Source: Isoetes taiwanensis
Taxonomy: Eukaryota; Streptophyta; Lycopodiopsida; Isoetales; Isoetaceae
Assembly (NCBI GenBank): GCA_021234155.1
Contig: JAJEKV010000030.1
Span: 4,446,050-4,510,049 of the forward strand
Reading direction: 5' to 3'
Length of the DNA: 64,000 bases
The position numbers and the translations under genes were made by a program. Shown piece after piece: positions 1-10,978 of the stretch. Every line of letters begins with the position of its first letter. Position 1 is the first letter of the stretch. The notes beneath the pieces were generated by a model. The model was not told where the DNA came from. It was given only the letters and a program-made list of their open reading frames with translations, and did not search any database.

Positions 1-1366
1 AAATATATTTTGTTTAAGTATGAAGACTTGGAGGATCTAGATGGCACTCACATGGAGGCTACAATTAACCTACTTGAGGAGGAGAACTGGCAACATGCAA
101 TTAGGGAGTACCTTGAAAAAGGAGAGCTGCCAAAGAATCAGAGCCCGAGCCAAAACAGGAGATTCAAGGACAAGGTCAAGAAATTTAGGCTAATTGGTGA
201 TGTTTTATGCAGGGTAAACAGAGAAGGTGTCTTACTAAGGTGTGTGGACAAGTTTGAGGTAGAATTGGTGTTAAAGGCTTGCCATGAGGGTGTATGTGGA
301 GGTCACTTTGCTGCAGACACAACTGCTAAAAAGATACTCAGGTCAGGTTACTATTGGTCTTCAATCTTCAAAGACTGCTTTGAAAACATTAGAAGTTGCC
401 ACAAATGCCAGATCTTTGGAAAGAGAATCCTCCAGCCTGCTCCACTGACAGCCATAATGTCTCCAGGACCCTTTCAAGTCTGGGGATTGGATTTTATGGG
501 GCCTATAGATCCTCCTTCTTCTGATCAGCATGAGTTTATACTGGTAGCCACAGATTATTTCACAAAATGGGCAGAAGCAGTGCCATTGAGACAAGCAAAT
601 GCCCTAACAACAGCCAGATTCCTTCATGAAAATATCTGTGCCAGATTTGGGTTCCCCTTGAAGCTAATATCAGATAGAGGTTCACAATTTGTTTATGAAG
701 TGATTGAGCAGCTACTCTGCACCCTCAAGATCAAACACACAAAGAGTTCAACATATTATCCCCAAGGAAATGGTCAGGCAGGTCAACAAACAAGGTACTT
801 AAGTCAATTCTGCAAAAAACAGTAAGCATATCCAAGAAAGACTGGCATTTGAGATTAACTGATGCATTATGGGCCTACAGAACTAATATAAAGCATGCCA
901 CCAAGCATACCCCATTTAGTTTGGTTTATGGCATTGAAGCTGTCTTACCTAAAGAATTAGAGTTGCCTTCTTTAAGAATGGCACATATTATTAACCTCAA
1001 AATGGAAGATGCTCTGCAAGACAGGTTTATTAGGTTGATGCAACTTGAGGAGCACAGGTATGATGTTGAAAATGCAGTCTTGCCGAAAAAAGGCTAAGGA
1101 TGTGGCAGCATTCAAAGCTGCTCATAGATTACAAGGTACCATGAAGATAGGAGAACTCGTGCTGAAATGGAACAAGGCCAGAGAGAAAGTTGCAGGGAAG
1201 TTTGAGAATTTGTGGGAAAGACCCTATGAAATCATTGGTGAGGCTGGCAAGGAGTCTTATTAGCTCAAGGATCTCACTGATGGCCCAGGAACTGCCAAAT
1301 CCTTTCAATATCCTTCACTTAAAGAGGTACTGGCAACAGCATGTTGCCTTAAGCCTATTTGAATAG
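1..1366 (+). pseudogene. Ty3/gypsy pol 3' part: integrase, broken by frameshifts
   Basis: The reading frame is open to the window edge, so the element continues to the left. The first 271 residues are a retroviral-type integrase, which inserts the cDNA into host DNA. A zinc-binding HHCC domain shows H92, H99, C130 and C133, counted from the TTG at 10. The catalytic core has D161 (in LDFMG) and D222 (in SDRGSQF). The third acidic residue of the DDE triad should follow NGQA at residue 258, but the frame shifts at about 781 in that very codon. The C-terminal part continues in another frame (LWAYRTNIKHATKHTPFSLVYG), shifts again in an A-run near 1085-1090, meets a stop at 1261-1263, shifts once more near 1310, and ends at about 1366 (YWQQHVALSLFE). 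The family assignment is firm; the copy cannot encode an active enzyme. Confidence 0.93.
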
Positions 1367-1516
1367 TCCTGCGTGCAGAAACTAGGTAGTTGTAGGTTAG
1401 ATCAGATTTAACTAGGCCTAGACTTACTTTTTTATGCAAACAACACTTTCCTTACTTCCTAATCATGTTTACTTCTCAGCAAAAGCAGCAAAAGGAGCTC
1501 CAAACATGCTTAAACC

Positions 1517-1710
1517 AATGCCACGGTTCTATTGCGATAGCAATAGAACCGACATTCCTTGGATGGGGACGCCCTACCTTGCATTTCCTATTTATATCGC
1601 CTTCTTCCTCTTTTCTCGTCATCGGCGTTCTCTTGAGTTCCTTTCCATTCTCCTCATTTCTGGCTCCACAAGTCTCTCCTCAACCTCTTCCTACTATCCT
1701 ACTAGCCCCC
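1517..1710 (+). mobile_element. Family H retroposon, 5'-truncated leader copy
   Basis: About 190 bp are nearly identical to 6467-6640, including a TATA-like tatttatatcgcc and a pyrimidine-rich leader. The start holds a perfect 11-bp inverted repeat, GGTTCTATTGC (1525-1535) and GCAATAGAACC (1540-1550), with a 4-nt loop. In the 6471 copy the second arm is mostly deleted. Homology begins at 1517, which matches the tip of the outer-stem 5' arm in the other copy, so this copy lacks that arm. No coding potential is seen. Confidence 0.6.
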
Positions 1711-4700
1711 GTTGTTTCTTTCCCCTACTAAATTTTTGGATCCAGCCTCAGGTTCGTTCCTTCTCCTTCTTGTCATCTCATTGAATTCGTGTTATCTTTG
1801 CCCCTGTTCTATGGATTATCAATCATCCCTCGCCAAGAACCTGCAGCTTCTGCTCCTTTGATTGGTTGGACACTTCGATCTATGAGTAGCAGTGGAGGTC
1901 GTTTGGTCCAACATGGAAATAGTGGAATACCGTTTGATACATTTTGTTTTTGTCTATCACTCCATATGTTCCTTCTAATCACTTAGTCTTGCAGATTTAT
2001 CATATGCCTCTTGATGGCTTGCTGGATGATTGGCATGGAGGCCATGAAATTCGTTTTCTCGTACAGATTTACTTGCGGATCGATTTGAGGCTTGCTGCCA
2101 TAAGTTTTCAAGCAGGACCGATTGGAGGTTTTCGACCTTTGAAGTTTCGTCTGGGATCTGCTCTGACGGATGGTTGCCAGGTTTGATCTGATTCCTGTTT
2201 GATTTTATTACTGTTAGTTGATTCGTGGCTGAGTGGTTGCTAGCCGGGGCAGTTTCCATCCCCTGCCATGGTTTCCTAGCAGCATTCCTTTGGATCGTCT
2301 CCTTCGCCCTGTTGCCTCAGCCTACCAGGATCTATCTTCTGTCTTGGGTTCTTCAGTTTTTTCTAGCCCTTCTTTCTTTCTCTGAGATCGACCGCCTTAC
2401 AGCCCTCCGCCTTCTGTCGCCGCCTCTGTTTCTGCGGAAGGCACCTGCTGCCTGGCAGGGCCACGTGGCGGCCATCTGTTTGCCATCCCGGATCATCCGG
2501 AAGCAGCTCCAGTTCCGGCTGCGATGATGGCTGCCTATGCCATCGCTGGTGAGCCCCAGTATTTGGGTGCTCACTCTTGTTTTCTACATTTTTAACCTTA
2601 AAGGTTTTTCAGGATTTTTTACCTCTGAATTATTAAATGCTCTTAGACCCTTGACTTTTGAATTTGTTAGATTTTGTTGCTCCCTAGCCTATTCCTGCGT
2701 GCCCCATGACGTTTCCTTGTCTTGCTGTCGATTGTCTAGTCTTTAATTCCTACAGTCGTTGTTGTGTGCCCGTTCCCAGTTCCATGGTTACACTACCGTT
2801 GTGATATATCGTATGATTTGACTTAGCAAAGGTTGCATTGCATTTTATTTCGATAGGATGGCTTTGGTTATGGGTTGAGATTTTCTTATTTCGGTCCTTT
2901 GTGTGTGCGTGTCTAGTGGTTTATTAGCTTTATTTTTTGTTGATCGATTGCTTTGGTGACTCACTTCATCCATCCGTCCATTACATTCCTTACCCCTTCT
3001 CACTTCTGTTCTATTTCCTTTAGCTTAGAGCCCGTCCTATGTTCCCATTTTTTCCTTTTCCTTCATGCCCGTAGAGTTAATTCTTGGTCGTTTTTTTTTT
3101 GCATGTTGTCCTTTGTAGTCTATGTTTTATTCTGCTTCCTTTTTAAAATGTTAATTGTCTGGGAGTGCCACAATCCACGAGTCGCCTTCCTTCCCAACCT
3201 CCTCCCCCAGGTTTGGCACATTGTGTATTTTTCGCATGCTGCGGTCTCCTTTTATTGCATCTATGATGTCCCCTTTTTTCATGGTGATGGAGAGGAATCG
3301 TGTCATCACGTCGGCCAAGTTCATTGCCCTTGGTGCGCACCTAATTTCATAAGAATTGTGTATTTCGTTTGTCAAGTTCGTAATGACAGGAGATTCTTAT
3401 CTGGTGACTCTTTTTATTTAGTCTCTATATAGGGAATGATCATGCTAGCATCAAATCATTTGTTCACCACGAGACGGTTTGACTAGATGTTTTTTCTCAG
3501 TGTTGTGTTTATCCGAGGTGCCTCATTCTTGACATGCAAGATCCCCATTGATGGTAAGACTTTAAAGGTATTTTATCTTTGCATGGCACCTTTGTGTGTG
3601 CATGGACCTTTTGGAGAGGTTGTAAGGTGTTGATCTTATATTAGCAGGGCTCATTGCCGCTTGTTAGCCAGACATATCATTGGGTTGCTATGGGTTGATA
3701 CTGATTGTTGACATGTTGTTTGGCTTATTTTAATATACGTCAGTCATCCCACGGGCGTGCTCATTGGATTCGCTAGATATTTTGCAGGTTCTTGTTCAAG
3801 TCTGTGCATCTAATTTTTACGGTTTACATTGCATGTGTTTGAGCATCATTATCACTTTAGAGTCTCTCTATGTTCTTTCGCTTTTCTTATTTCCTCCATC
3901 TATCTGGCTTGCTGTTGTCATCAGGTTTCTCCTTCACTTGCTAACCCCCTTCTTCTCTTCCTTTGTGTTCAGTTCTATCATAAAATGTCTTGTCCCATTC
4001 ACCGTTTTTGCATCAGTGCGCCCAATTGCTTTGTGGGTTCTTGTATTGCATGTATCTTGTGATGTGCCCTTCGTCTATTTTTCATTCTTCTATATCTTCC
4101 AGTTGTTGTGCTCTGTACGTCTATTCTTGATCCCATTTTTTCCATCCACTTCATTTGCTTCGTTTTTTCCTAATGTTGCTCTATGGTCCTAGATAGTTCT
4201 GGAGCTTTATTTCTTTGTATGCGTAGGTCAGTGCTCGCCCCTTTCTCATATGTTCTCAGTTGTTTCTCATGGTTGCGTTTGAGGGCCTATGCACGCTTTT
4301 TTGTCATATATTTTCGGTTTTTCTCATTAATACCTTTGCGGGCTTATAGTTCTTATGTTCCAGGTTGTTCCTTGTGCATTCGTTCGTTTGTTCTTGTGTT
4401 CCATGTTGTTCTTTTTTCCCCTTTTGGTGCCGTTGTTCTTTTTGCATTTTTTTATCACATTGGTTCGGTCTCTTTTATTGCTCTTTGGGCCACATTGTGT
4501 TCTTTTTGTCGACATTGCCCCATTTGTTGGACCATTAATTTATGTCCTTATCGTTCATGTTGGATAGACCGCTATGATCATCTCGCATCCTCGCAAACTT
4601 GTTATTAGGTGTTCACATGCTTTCATGCTTCACACAGTTGCATTCCTCATGGTCTTTCCATTGTCTCCTATACGAGTGTGCTCGCCCTCCTTAGGCCATT

Positions 4701-6430
4701 ATGTATGTGGGTGCCCTTGTCTTTCTTGTTCCTTGCACGTTCGTCATGTGTTTGGTTATCTCATTCTGATTCCTTTGATTCCTATTCTTTCATTTGTTAC
4801 GATGTTTCATGTTGTTCTTTTTGCCCCTTTCGTAGAATTGTTCTACTTGAGATATTTGGTCACGTTAGTTCTATCATTTTCATTGCTCTTTTAGCCACAT
4901 TGTGTTCTTTCGCTAATATTGATCCATTTGGTCCATTATTTTATTATGTTACCATTCATGCTGGATAGATCCCTTGTATGTCTTGCATCCCCACGAACTT
5001 GTTTTCAGGTGTTCGCGTGCTCCTTTGCTTCATTTTGCATCCTATAGGCTCATTTTACCCGATTTGGCCATTGGCCCGATTAGTCTCTGCGGTCTCACTT
5101 GCCTCACGAGTTCGGACTTTCTCATTTGGTTTGCCTTCCAGATATATGAAGTTTACCTTCGTTTCGTAGAATAGAAGGTAAACTAAGTTCTAGAATTACG
5201 GAGGTAGTTAGTAGTTAGTAGTTAGTTTGTCTTTTTCCTTCTATCTTCCTATTTAGATTCTTCCACGTTTCCTTCCTTCTTTATCAGCTCTCTCTATGCA
5301 TCTCCATCATTTTGCTTAGTGTTTCGCCCCACCCCCCCACCCTTCTTTCAATTGTATGTCGTAGTTTGTGTTACTTACCTGTTTGTCTATGTTGCACCGA
5401 AGTAGTTCCAGATATCACAACTTTTCCTTTGGTCTTTTATTCATATCATGTTTCTATATTTAACCCAGTGTTTTGTCTACTCTAATTTGTTATGTTAAGT
5501 CCTTTTATTTTTGGTCCAGTTTGGTCTCTTTAAATCTTGACCCATTGGCTCAGTTGTTTCGTAGGTAAGCTAGTATTTAGCAATTTCTTCGCTTATCCCT
5601 TTGACAGAAACTCATCTCTCTTGCTCTCGTTGTTTTCATAGCATTCTGTTTTTCGCATTTTTTCCATTCATATTCGTCCCTTTTGATTTGTCGTTAGGAT
5701 ATTTTGTTGTGTTTCTCTGTAAGGTTTTTATTCTTTGTTTCATTCATATCGCTTTCTTACTCAATTTTATCTGTTTTAGCATGTTTGCGCTTATTACCCG
5801 GTTGCACATTACGGTTTGTGTGCCTTTGAGCTGTCTTGATTGCATGATATGTTTAGAATTTGGAGGTTTCTAGATGCTATGGTGCATATGTACATGGCAA
5901 CATTATCCTGTATTATTTAGTCATGTGCTTTACGTTTGTCGGTGTTTTCCCCTTTTTTGGTTATTTTTCTATTCTTCCTTTTGCTCCAATTTGACCCCGT
6001 TAACTCATGTACGTCGTACCCTTTCTGTCTTTGCATCTATTTGCCTCGTTTTCTCAGTTTGTTGCCTTACTTCTTTTTCCGGTTGACTCCTTTAGTTCAC
6101 CCAGTCCATCAGCCCTTCGCTTTCATCTTTGGCTCATTTGCACTATTGTATTATGCTAGTCCTTCTCGACTACATCACTTTCTTTTATGTTTTTACTAGG
6201 TTTCCTTTTAATTCGCTTTAGTTCTCCTTTTCCTTGTTGGTGTTCATATATCATGTTCTTTGCCCTCTGCACTGATTATCCTAGTTACTCCATCAGCCTC
6301 GCTTTGCAGTCTGTCTGCCCCCCTTTGCTTGATCTGTTCTAATCATTTTGTTGTCCATCTCTCCCCTCGTTTTGTTTTTGCCCCGTCGTCCTAGTTTGCT
6401 CCATTCTTTTTGAGGTGGATTCCTCTTCTA
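1711..6430 (+). other. T-rich non-coding region without recognisable genes
   Basis: Roughly 4.7 kb is strongly pyrimidine-biased on the plus strand. The open frames in it are rich in Phe, Leu, Ser, Cys and Val only because of this bias, and they match nothing I recognise. The stretch lies between two copies of the family H leader (1517 and 6431), so it may be the decayed body of a larger element. That is inference; no reverse transcriptase motif remains. Confidence 0.5.
4226..5040 (+). repeat. Diverged direct repeat, about 360-405 bp apart
   Basis: Two blocks share phrases in the same order: ttgttccttg (4365 and 4726), catgttgttctttttnccc, and ccacattgtgttcttt (4490 and 4895). These are followed by similar text ending near a ggtgttc word (about 4611 and 5010). 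The changing offset shows indels. It looks like an old tandem duplication inside the T-rich region. Confidence 0.5.
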
Positions 6431-7655
6431 TCGGCCAACTAGTTGTATCATAGGACCCATCCCAGGAATGCCATGGTTCTATTGCGACCGACATTCCTTT
6501 GGATGGGGACGCCCTACCTTGCATTTCCTATTTATATCGCCTTCTTCCTCTTTTCTCGTCATCGGCATTTTCTTGAGTTCCTTTCCATTCTCCTCATTTC
6601 TGGCTCCACAAGTCTCCCACCCTCCTCTCCCTCAATCATATCTGAGCTTGTTGGTCATATCTACGTTTAATTTTCTGTTTTCTCATATTCCATTGCGAAA
6701 GTTGCTCCATTTTCTTTTTTATCGGCCCGTCATCTTTATCTATTTTTCTATGCCTCTTGGGTCGTCCTGAGGCCCATGATAACATCCATGTTTTCTTCTT
6801 ATCTTTTTGAAGGTGCATATGTTATTTTCTCGGCGTGGCACTATTGCTTCCAAGGCTGATTTATTATTTCATTCCTTCTCGGCATGGCATTGTAGCCCCC
6901 GAGTCATAATTTCTTTTCTTTTTCTCTCGGTGTGGCTATGTAGCCTCCGAGGCAGCACTAGTCAAATGGTTTTCTTACGATGTTCATTCCGCGGAAGGTT
7001 CCCCGATTGGTCGGCTGTTGTTTCTTTCTCAGCGTGGCCCTGGAGCCTCTGAGCATTATTATTGGTTTGATACTATATTGTACTAATGCGCAGGGCGCTT
7101 AACTCCCTGGCATGTCATTTTCTTTTTACAGTCTGCAGGTTACTCTTGGAGTATCTCGACTATCATAGTGCGAGGGGTCGCGCTTCATCCTGGAGGCGCC
7201 TTGCCATCCTATTTATCGGAGAATTCTCGGCTGGCATATGTTAGCAGTGGAGCATCCCTCTTTTTTTTGCATGCTTCAACTCTTCGTCTTCACACGACAT
7301 ATGTCAAGTCCATTCTGATTCGGGTGCTGCAGACTTCTCTTGAGAGCGTTGGCGACTGTTTCTCATTAGGGTTTTTCTCGAAAACCCAAAAGGGCGGGGT
7401 TTTTCATCCCAATGACTCCTTGTCGTCAGTCTTCTCATTTTTCCTTAGCCTACATGGCAGATGATTCGTCTGTTTATCGTGTATCCTTTATTTGTCATCA
7501 TGCTCTCGATGATTGTCTAGTTTTGGAGCATATTTTTCAAAACTTCAACTCCTAGTACGGGGAACCAATTTGTACTCAGTGTTTTCAAAGGACTCAATGA
7601 GAACACCACTTCACTTCGGCCAACTAGTTGTATCATAGGACCCATCCCAGGAATG
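6431..7655 (+). mobile_element. Family H retroposon flanked by a perfect 40-bp direct repeat
   Basis: The 40 bp at 6431-6470 recur without a mismatch at 7616-7655, bracketing 1145 bp. The left copy supplies the 5' arm of a long stem: CCCATCC and GGAATG (6457-6470) pair with CATTCC (6492-6497) and GGATGGG (6501-6507). A leader shared with 1517-1710 follows, then four 26-nt hairpin units (6829-7053), then the family's 3' hairpin (7363-7415), and finally an end resembling the GAATGAnAAGCC tail of other copies. No protein is encoded. The 40-bp repeat could be a long target-site duplication, or the start of a head-to-tail partner that was cut short. Confidence 0.6.
6829..7053 (+). repeat. Four 26-nt hairpin units, CTCGG...CCGAG type
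   Basis: Units lie at 6829-6854, 6878-6903, 6926-6951 and 7028-7053. Each reads close to CTCGGYRTGGC, then about 4 nt, then WGCCYCCGAG, so its ends can pair. Arm changes are sometimes matched on the other side (CTCAG with CTGAG in the last unit). Spacers of 22-76 bp are T-rich and unrelated. The array sits in the leader of a family H copy, where other copies carry a different short-hairpin array. Confidence 0.65.
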
Positions 7656-8337
7656 GCAGGTCACACACATTACCATGCAGGTCCACCCGTCAAAACACTC
7701 ACAAGCACATAATCTGCTCAAAGTTGGCCAAAATCCATTACAAGCCCTTCCCCCATCTCCATTTCATTCAAAACCAGGTCAAAGACTGCAACCATACCTC
7801 CATATGGCAGTCATAGTACTAACAGATTTATCATTCTGTCATGCAGGTTCATCACTTGATTCATTCATATTCATTTGAACACTCAAACAGCTTTCTTCCA
7901 CCACCCTTGCTCCCCATGCACACAGGCCTCCTCCCTGACTGCTGCCAACCATTCTACCACATTGGCAAGCTCATGTGAAGAACACCATCTCCACTCCACA
8001 CTCCCTCTGTTTGTTTATGATGCTGCCACCTTGTGGCAGCATGTAAGAGCAACTTCACAAGAAAACACAAAAAGATCAAAACACATTTGCAAAGCATTTC
8101 TATTTGGAGCTCATTGTTTAGATATAAAGACAAATATTTACACCAAGTTGAAGACCAATGGAGAACATTCAAAGGAGCATTCAAGTTAGCAAAAGTAAGC
8201 AAGGCTTGAGTCAAAGGTTGGAAAGGAAGTAAAAAAGAGAAGACCCCTAGTCAAAGATTGGAAGACCCCAAAAGAAGTATGTTGTCTTGCCAACTTTTGA
8301 GATTTTCACACTACCTTAGAGATATTGGCTAAAAAAG
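7656..8337 (+). other. No gene seen
   Basis: Only short spurious frames occur. The one local structure is a perfect 8-bp hairpin with a 3-nt loop at 8024-8042 (GCTGCCAC cct/ctt GTGGCAGC type), of unknown meaning. Confidence 0.5.
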
Positions 8338-8469
8338 GCATTGCTCACATCTATACTCATCCTTCATGCCCATTCCTCATTTCATTCATCACATTTTCAT
8401 GGCGCATTGCTCACATCTATACTCATCCTTCATGCCCATTCCTCATTTCATTCATCACATTTCCATGGC
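8338..8469 (+). repeat. 66-bp tandem duplication
   Basis: Two adjacent units, 8338-8403 and 8404-8469, differ at only a few positions (for example acattttcatgg against acatttccatgg). The frames reading through them encode nothing recognisable. Confidence 0.9.
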
Positions 8470-8480
8470 TCAAAGTTTTT

Positions 8481-9316
8481 TTCCCTAGGGCAAAATCTCA
8501 CACACCATATATTTCATACATATGCACCATGTACATCACACACACACATCATGATCCATGATCATGCACTTGACAAGTCATTAGAAGCACACTCTCTCTC
8601 TAAAAAAGAGAAAGAAAGAGGAGAGAAGCTCCACTAGTCCATTACATGACCAATTCAAGACCGAAGTATGGGTCAAAAATCAAATCCCAAAGGCCCAAAG
8701 TTGACTAGTCGAAAGAAATCAATATCTAGTGCCACCTCACCTTCAAAAGTCATGCACACATCATCCACATCATCACCAACTCACCCAACACGTGTCACCC
8801 ACACCTTGTCACACCATCAAGATTTTACCTAGGGAAAATTTCTTTGACACCTTGCCTTCCACCTCACCATGCCACATTATCAGCATTTGCAAGTCATCTC
8901 TTTTTTCCCTAAGGCAAAATCTCACACACCACATATTTCATACATATGCACCATGTACATCACACACACACATCATGATCCATGACCATGCACTTGACAA
9001 GTCATTAGAAGCACACTCTCTCTCTAAAAAGGAGAAAGAAAGAGGAGAGAAGCTCCACTAGTCCATTACATGACCAATTCAAGACCAAAGTATGGGTCAA
9101 AAATCAAATCCCAAAGGCCCAAAGTTGACTAGTCGAAAGAAATCAATATCTAGTGCCACCTCACCTTCAAAAGTCATGCACACATCATCCACATCATCAC
9201 CAACTCACCCAACACGTGTCACCCACACCTTGTCACACTTCATCAAGATTTTACCTAGGGAAAATTTCTTTGACACCTTGCCTTCCACCTCACCATGCCA
9301 CATTATCAGCATTTGC
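8481..9316 (+). repeat. 424-bp tandem duplication, nearly identical units
   Basis: Units 8481-8904 and 8905-9316 match almost base for base, including a CA-rich stretch, a CT run and the text around agttgactagtcgaaag. The few differences (ctaggg/ctaagg, gatcatg/gaccatg, a 2-bp indel near 8815/9238) point to a recent event. The unit has no clear coding content. Confidence 0.93.
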
Positions 9317-10978
9317 CTAGTCATCCCCCGTACACCATGGAAAAAAAGGCCCAAAAATGAAGTTGCTTATTTTCAAAATTTGTTTTTTCCATCTGAAAGC
9401 CATGAAAAGTCATGCAAAATGGTGGTCAAAGATTCTCATTTTGACCACATCTAGCCCTAGTTTTATTGGTTCTCGGGATGCGCGCCCTACCCTAGTTGTG
9501 CTAACATTGGCTTAAACTACCCCCCAAAAATCCATGTCACGCCCCAACCAACCATATTCAGCCGCGTGGAACCAAGCCTATTTTTCGCCAAATGCCTGTG
9601 GGATATATCCGTTTTTGTGAAGAACCCTAGAATCATGGCAAGATCCGAAAAATTAGCCCAACCAACTGGCAAATCATGATTAAACCGGCCGGATTTAGCC
9701 CTTTGATGCCAAGAATCTCGCTAAAAATTGTTAAAAACTCATTTATTAATGTCAGACAAGAGCAAGGCCACGATAAAGGGGATTATTCGAAAAGGGGGCT
9801 TCACTTTGAGGAAGAAATCATGATTACTACACCACAACCGATTGACTTGCAGATCAAGAAGTTATTTACAGGCGGAAGAGGCAAAACCGATTCCGCTTTT
9901 ATCAAGAACTGACCGGAAATTGTTAAATTTAAGAGGTCATTGAGGTTTCAGAATTTTTTCGAGCACCCCAGCGCCTTGAGTGATCTAATCCTGCATGCTA
10001 CTGTTGGGATTGACCTCTGCTTGCCCTGTACTACCTCCTTGTGTCAGATTTCTTGAAGATCTGGTGCAATAAAGTCCTTTAATATCATTTGAAGATATGT
10101 ATTACCTTTGTTTCTTTCATTCTATGAATTTCTCCATGTCAAATTACTGGGAAATTCTCTCATTGTAATTCTTGAAGGCTTCTTTGAATGAAAATTTGAA
10201 GTTGGTGAAGATCATGTTTGCTATTCCTGAAGATCAAATCTTGCTAATTCAATTGGTGCTGTAGCAGTGTCTGAATCTCAACAAGAAGCGCAACTGTGGT
10301 TTGTATAAGTTGTTCTTTAGCAAAAATCTCAGCCTGAAGTGTTTGTTCAATACTGCATCATTAGGCTAGTCATAAACTCCTCAAAAAACCAAAAAAAAAG
10401 TCGAGTCAAATAGTGTTTTATACTAGATTTTAATCATCTAGAGCTTGTTTTTCATCTCTTGTAGGCCATCTCCATCATTCAAAAGCTAAAAAGTCGTGTA
10501 AAGCCACAATCCAAAACATCTTCTTCAACTTTGTCACGGACTGTTACAAAAAATCCATAAAAATGGCATTTGTGCACATTACTGCATATTTTCTGTTGTG
10601 TCTACATGATGCACATGTCCTCTAGGTTAGGTTGAAAGTGTCAAAGAAAGAAACTCAAAAAATATCCTCATAAATTCTCATCTGCAAATTTTAGCTCTCT
10701 GCCAGGGTTATTGACTCAAAATTGACCCAGTCAGGAAGCTGTTTTTCATCTAGCTCTGGTCAACCATTTGCCTCTGACTTTTGTAAACATCTTCTGGACT
10801 CCCTTGAGCATCGATTGCAGTTGTTCCCAACAAAAACCAATCATCCCACTTCATTTGGCAAATAATTTTTCGCAAACAGGTTTTTCTTGTTTAGGGACAG
10901 GTTGTTCACAAGCTAGTTTGAGTTGATTTGTGCAGGGATTTGGCCACAGATTGGTTGCCTTAAGCAACCTGGAGGTTC
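9317..10978 (+). other. Intergenic, no recognisable gene
   Basis: A 78-codon frame at 9676-9912 matches no family I know and has no supporting context. The rest is AT-rich, with short CT and A runs. It could include a decayed LTR, but I see no LTR ends, primer-binding site or repeat partner in this window. Confidence 0.5.

Noticed and set aside
2953-4608. Open frames of 140-160 codons resembling membrane proteins
   Set aside because: Apparent hydrophobicity comes from T-rich sequence; several frames are open in parallel and none has a family motif.
8325-9061. Frames of 80-110 codons rich in His, Ser and Thr
   Set aside because: They read through tandem duplications and CA-rich sequence; identical peptides arise from the repeat alone.
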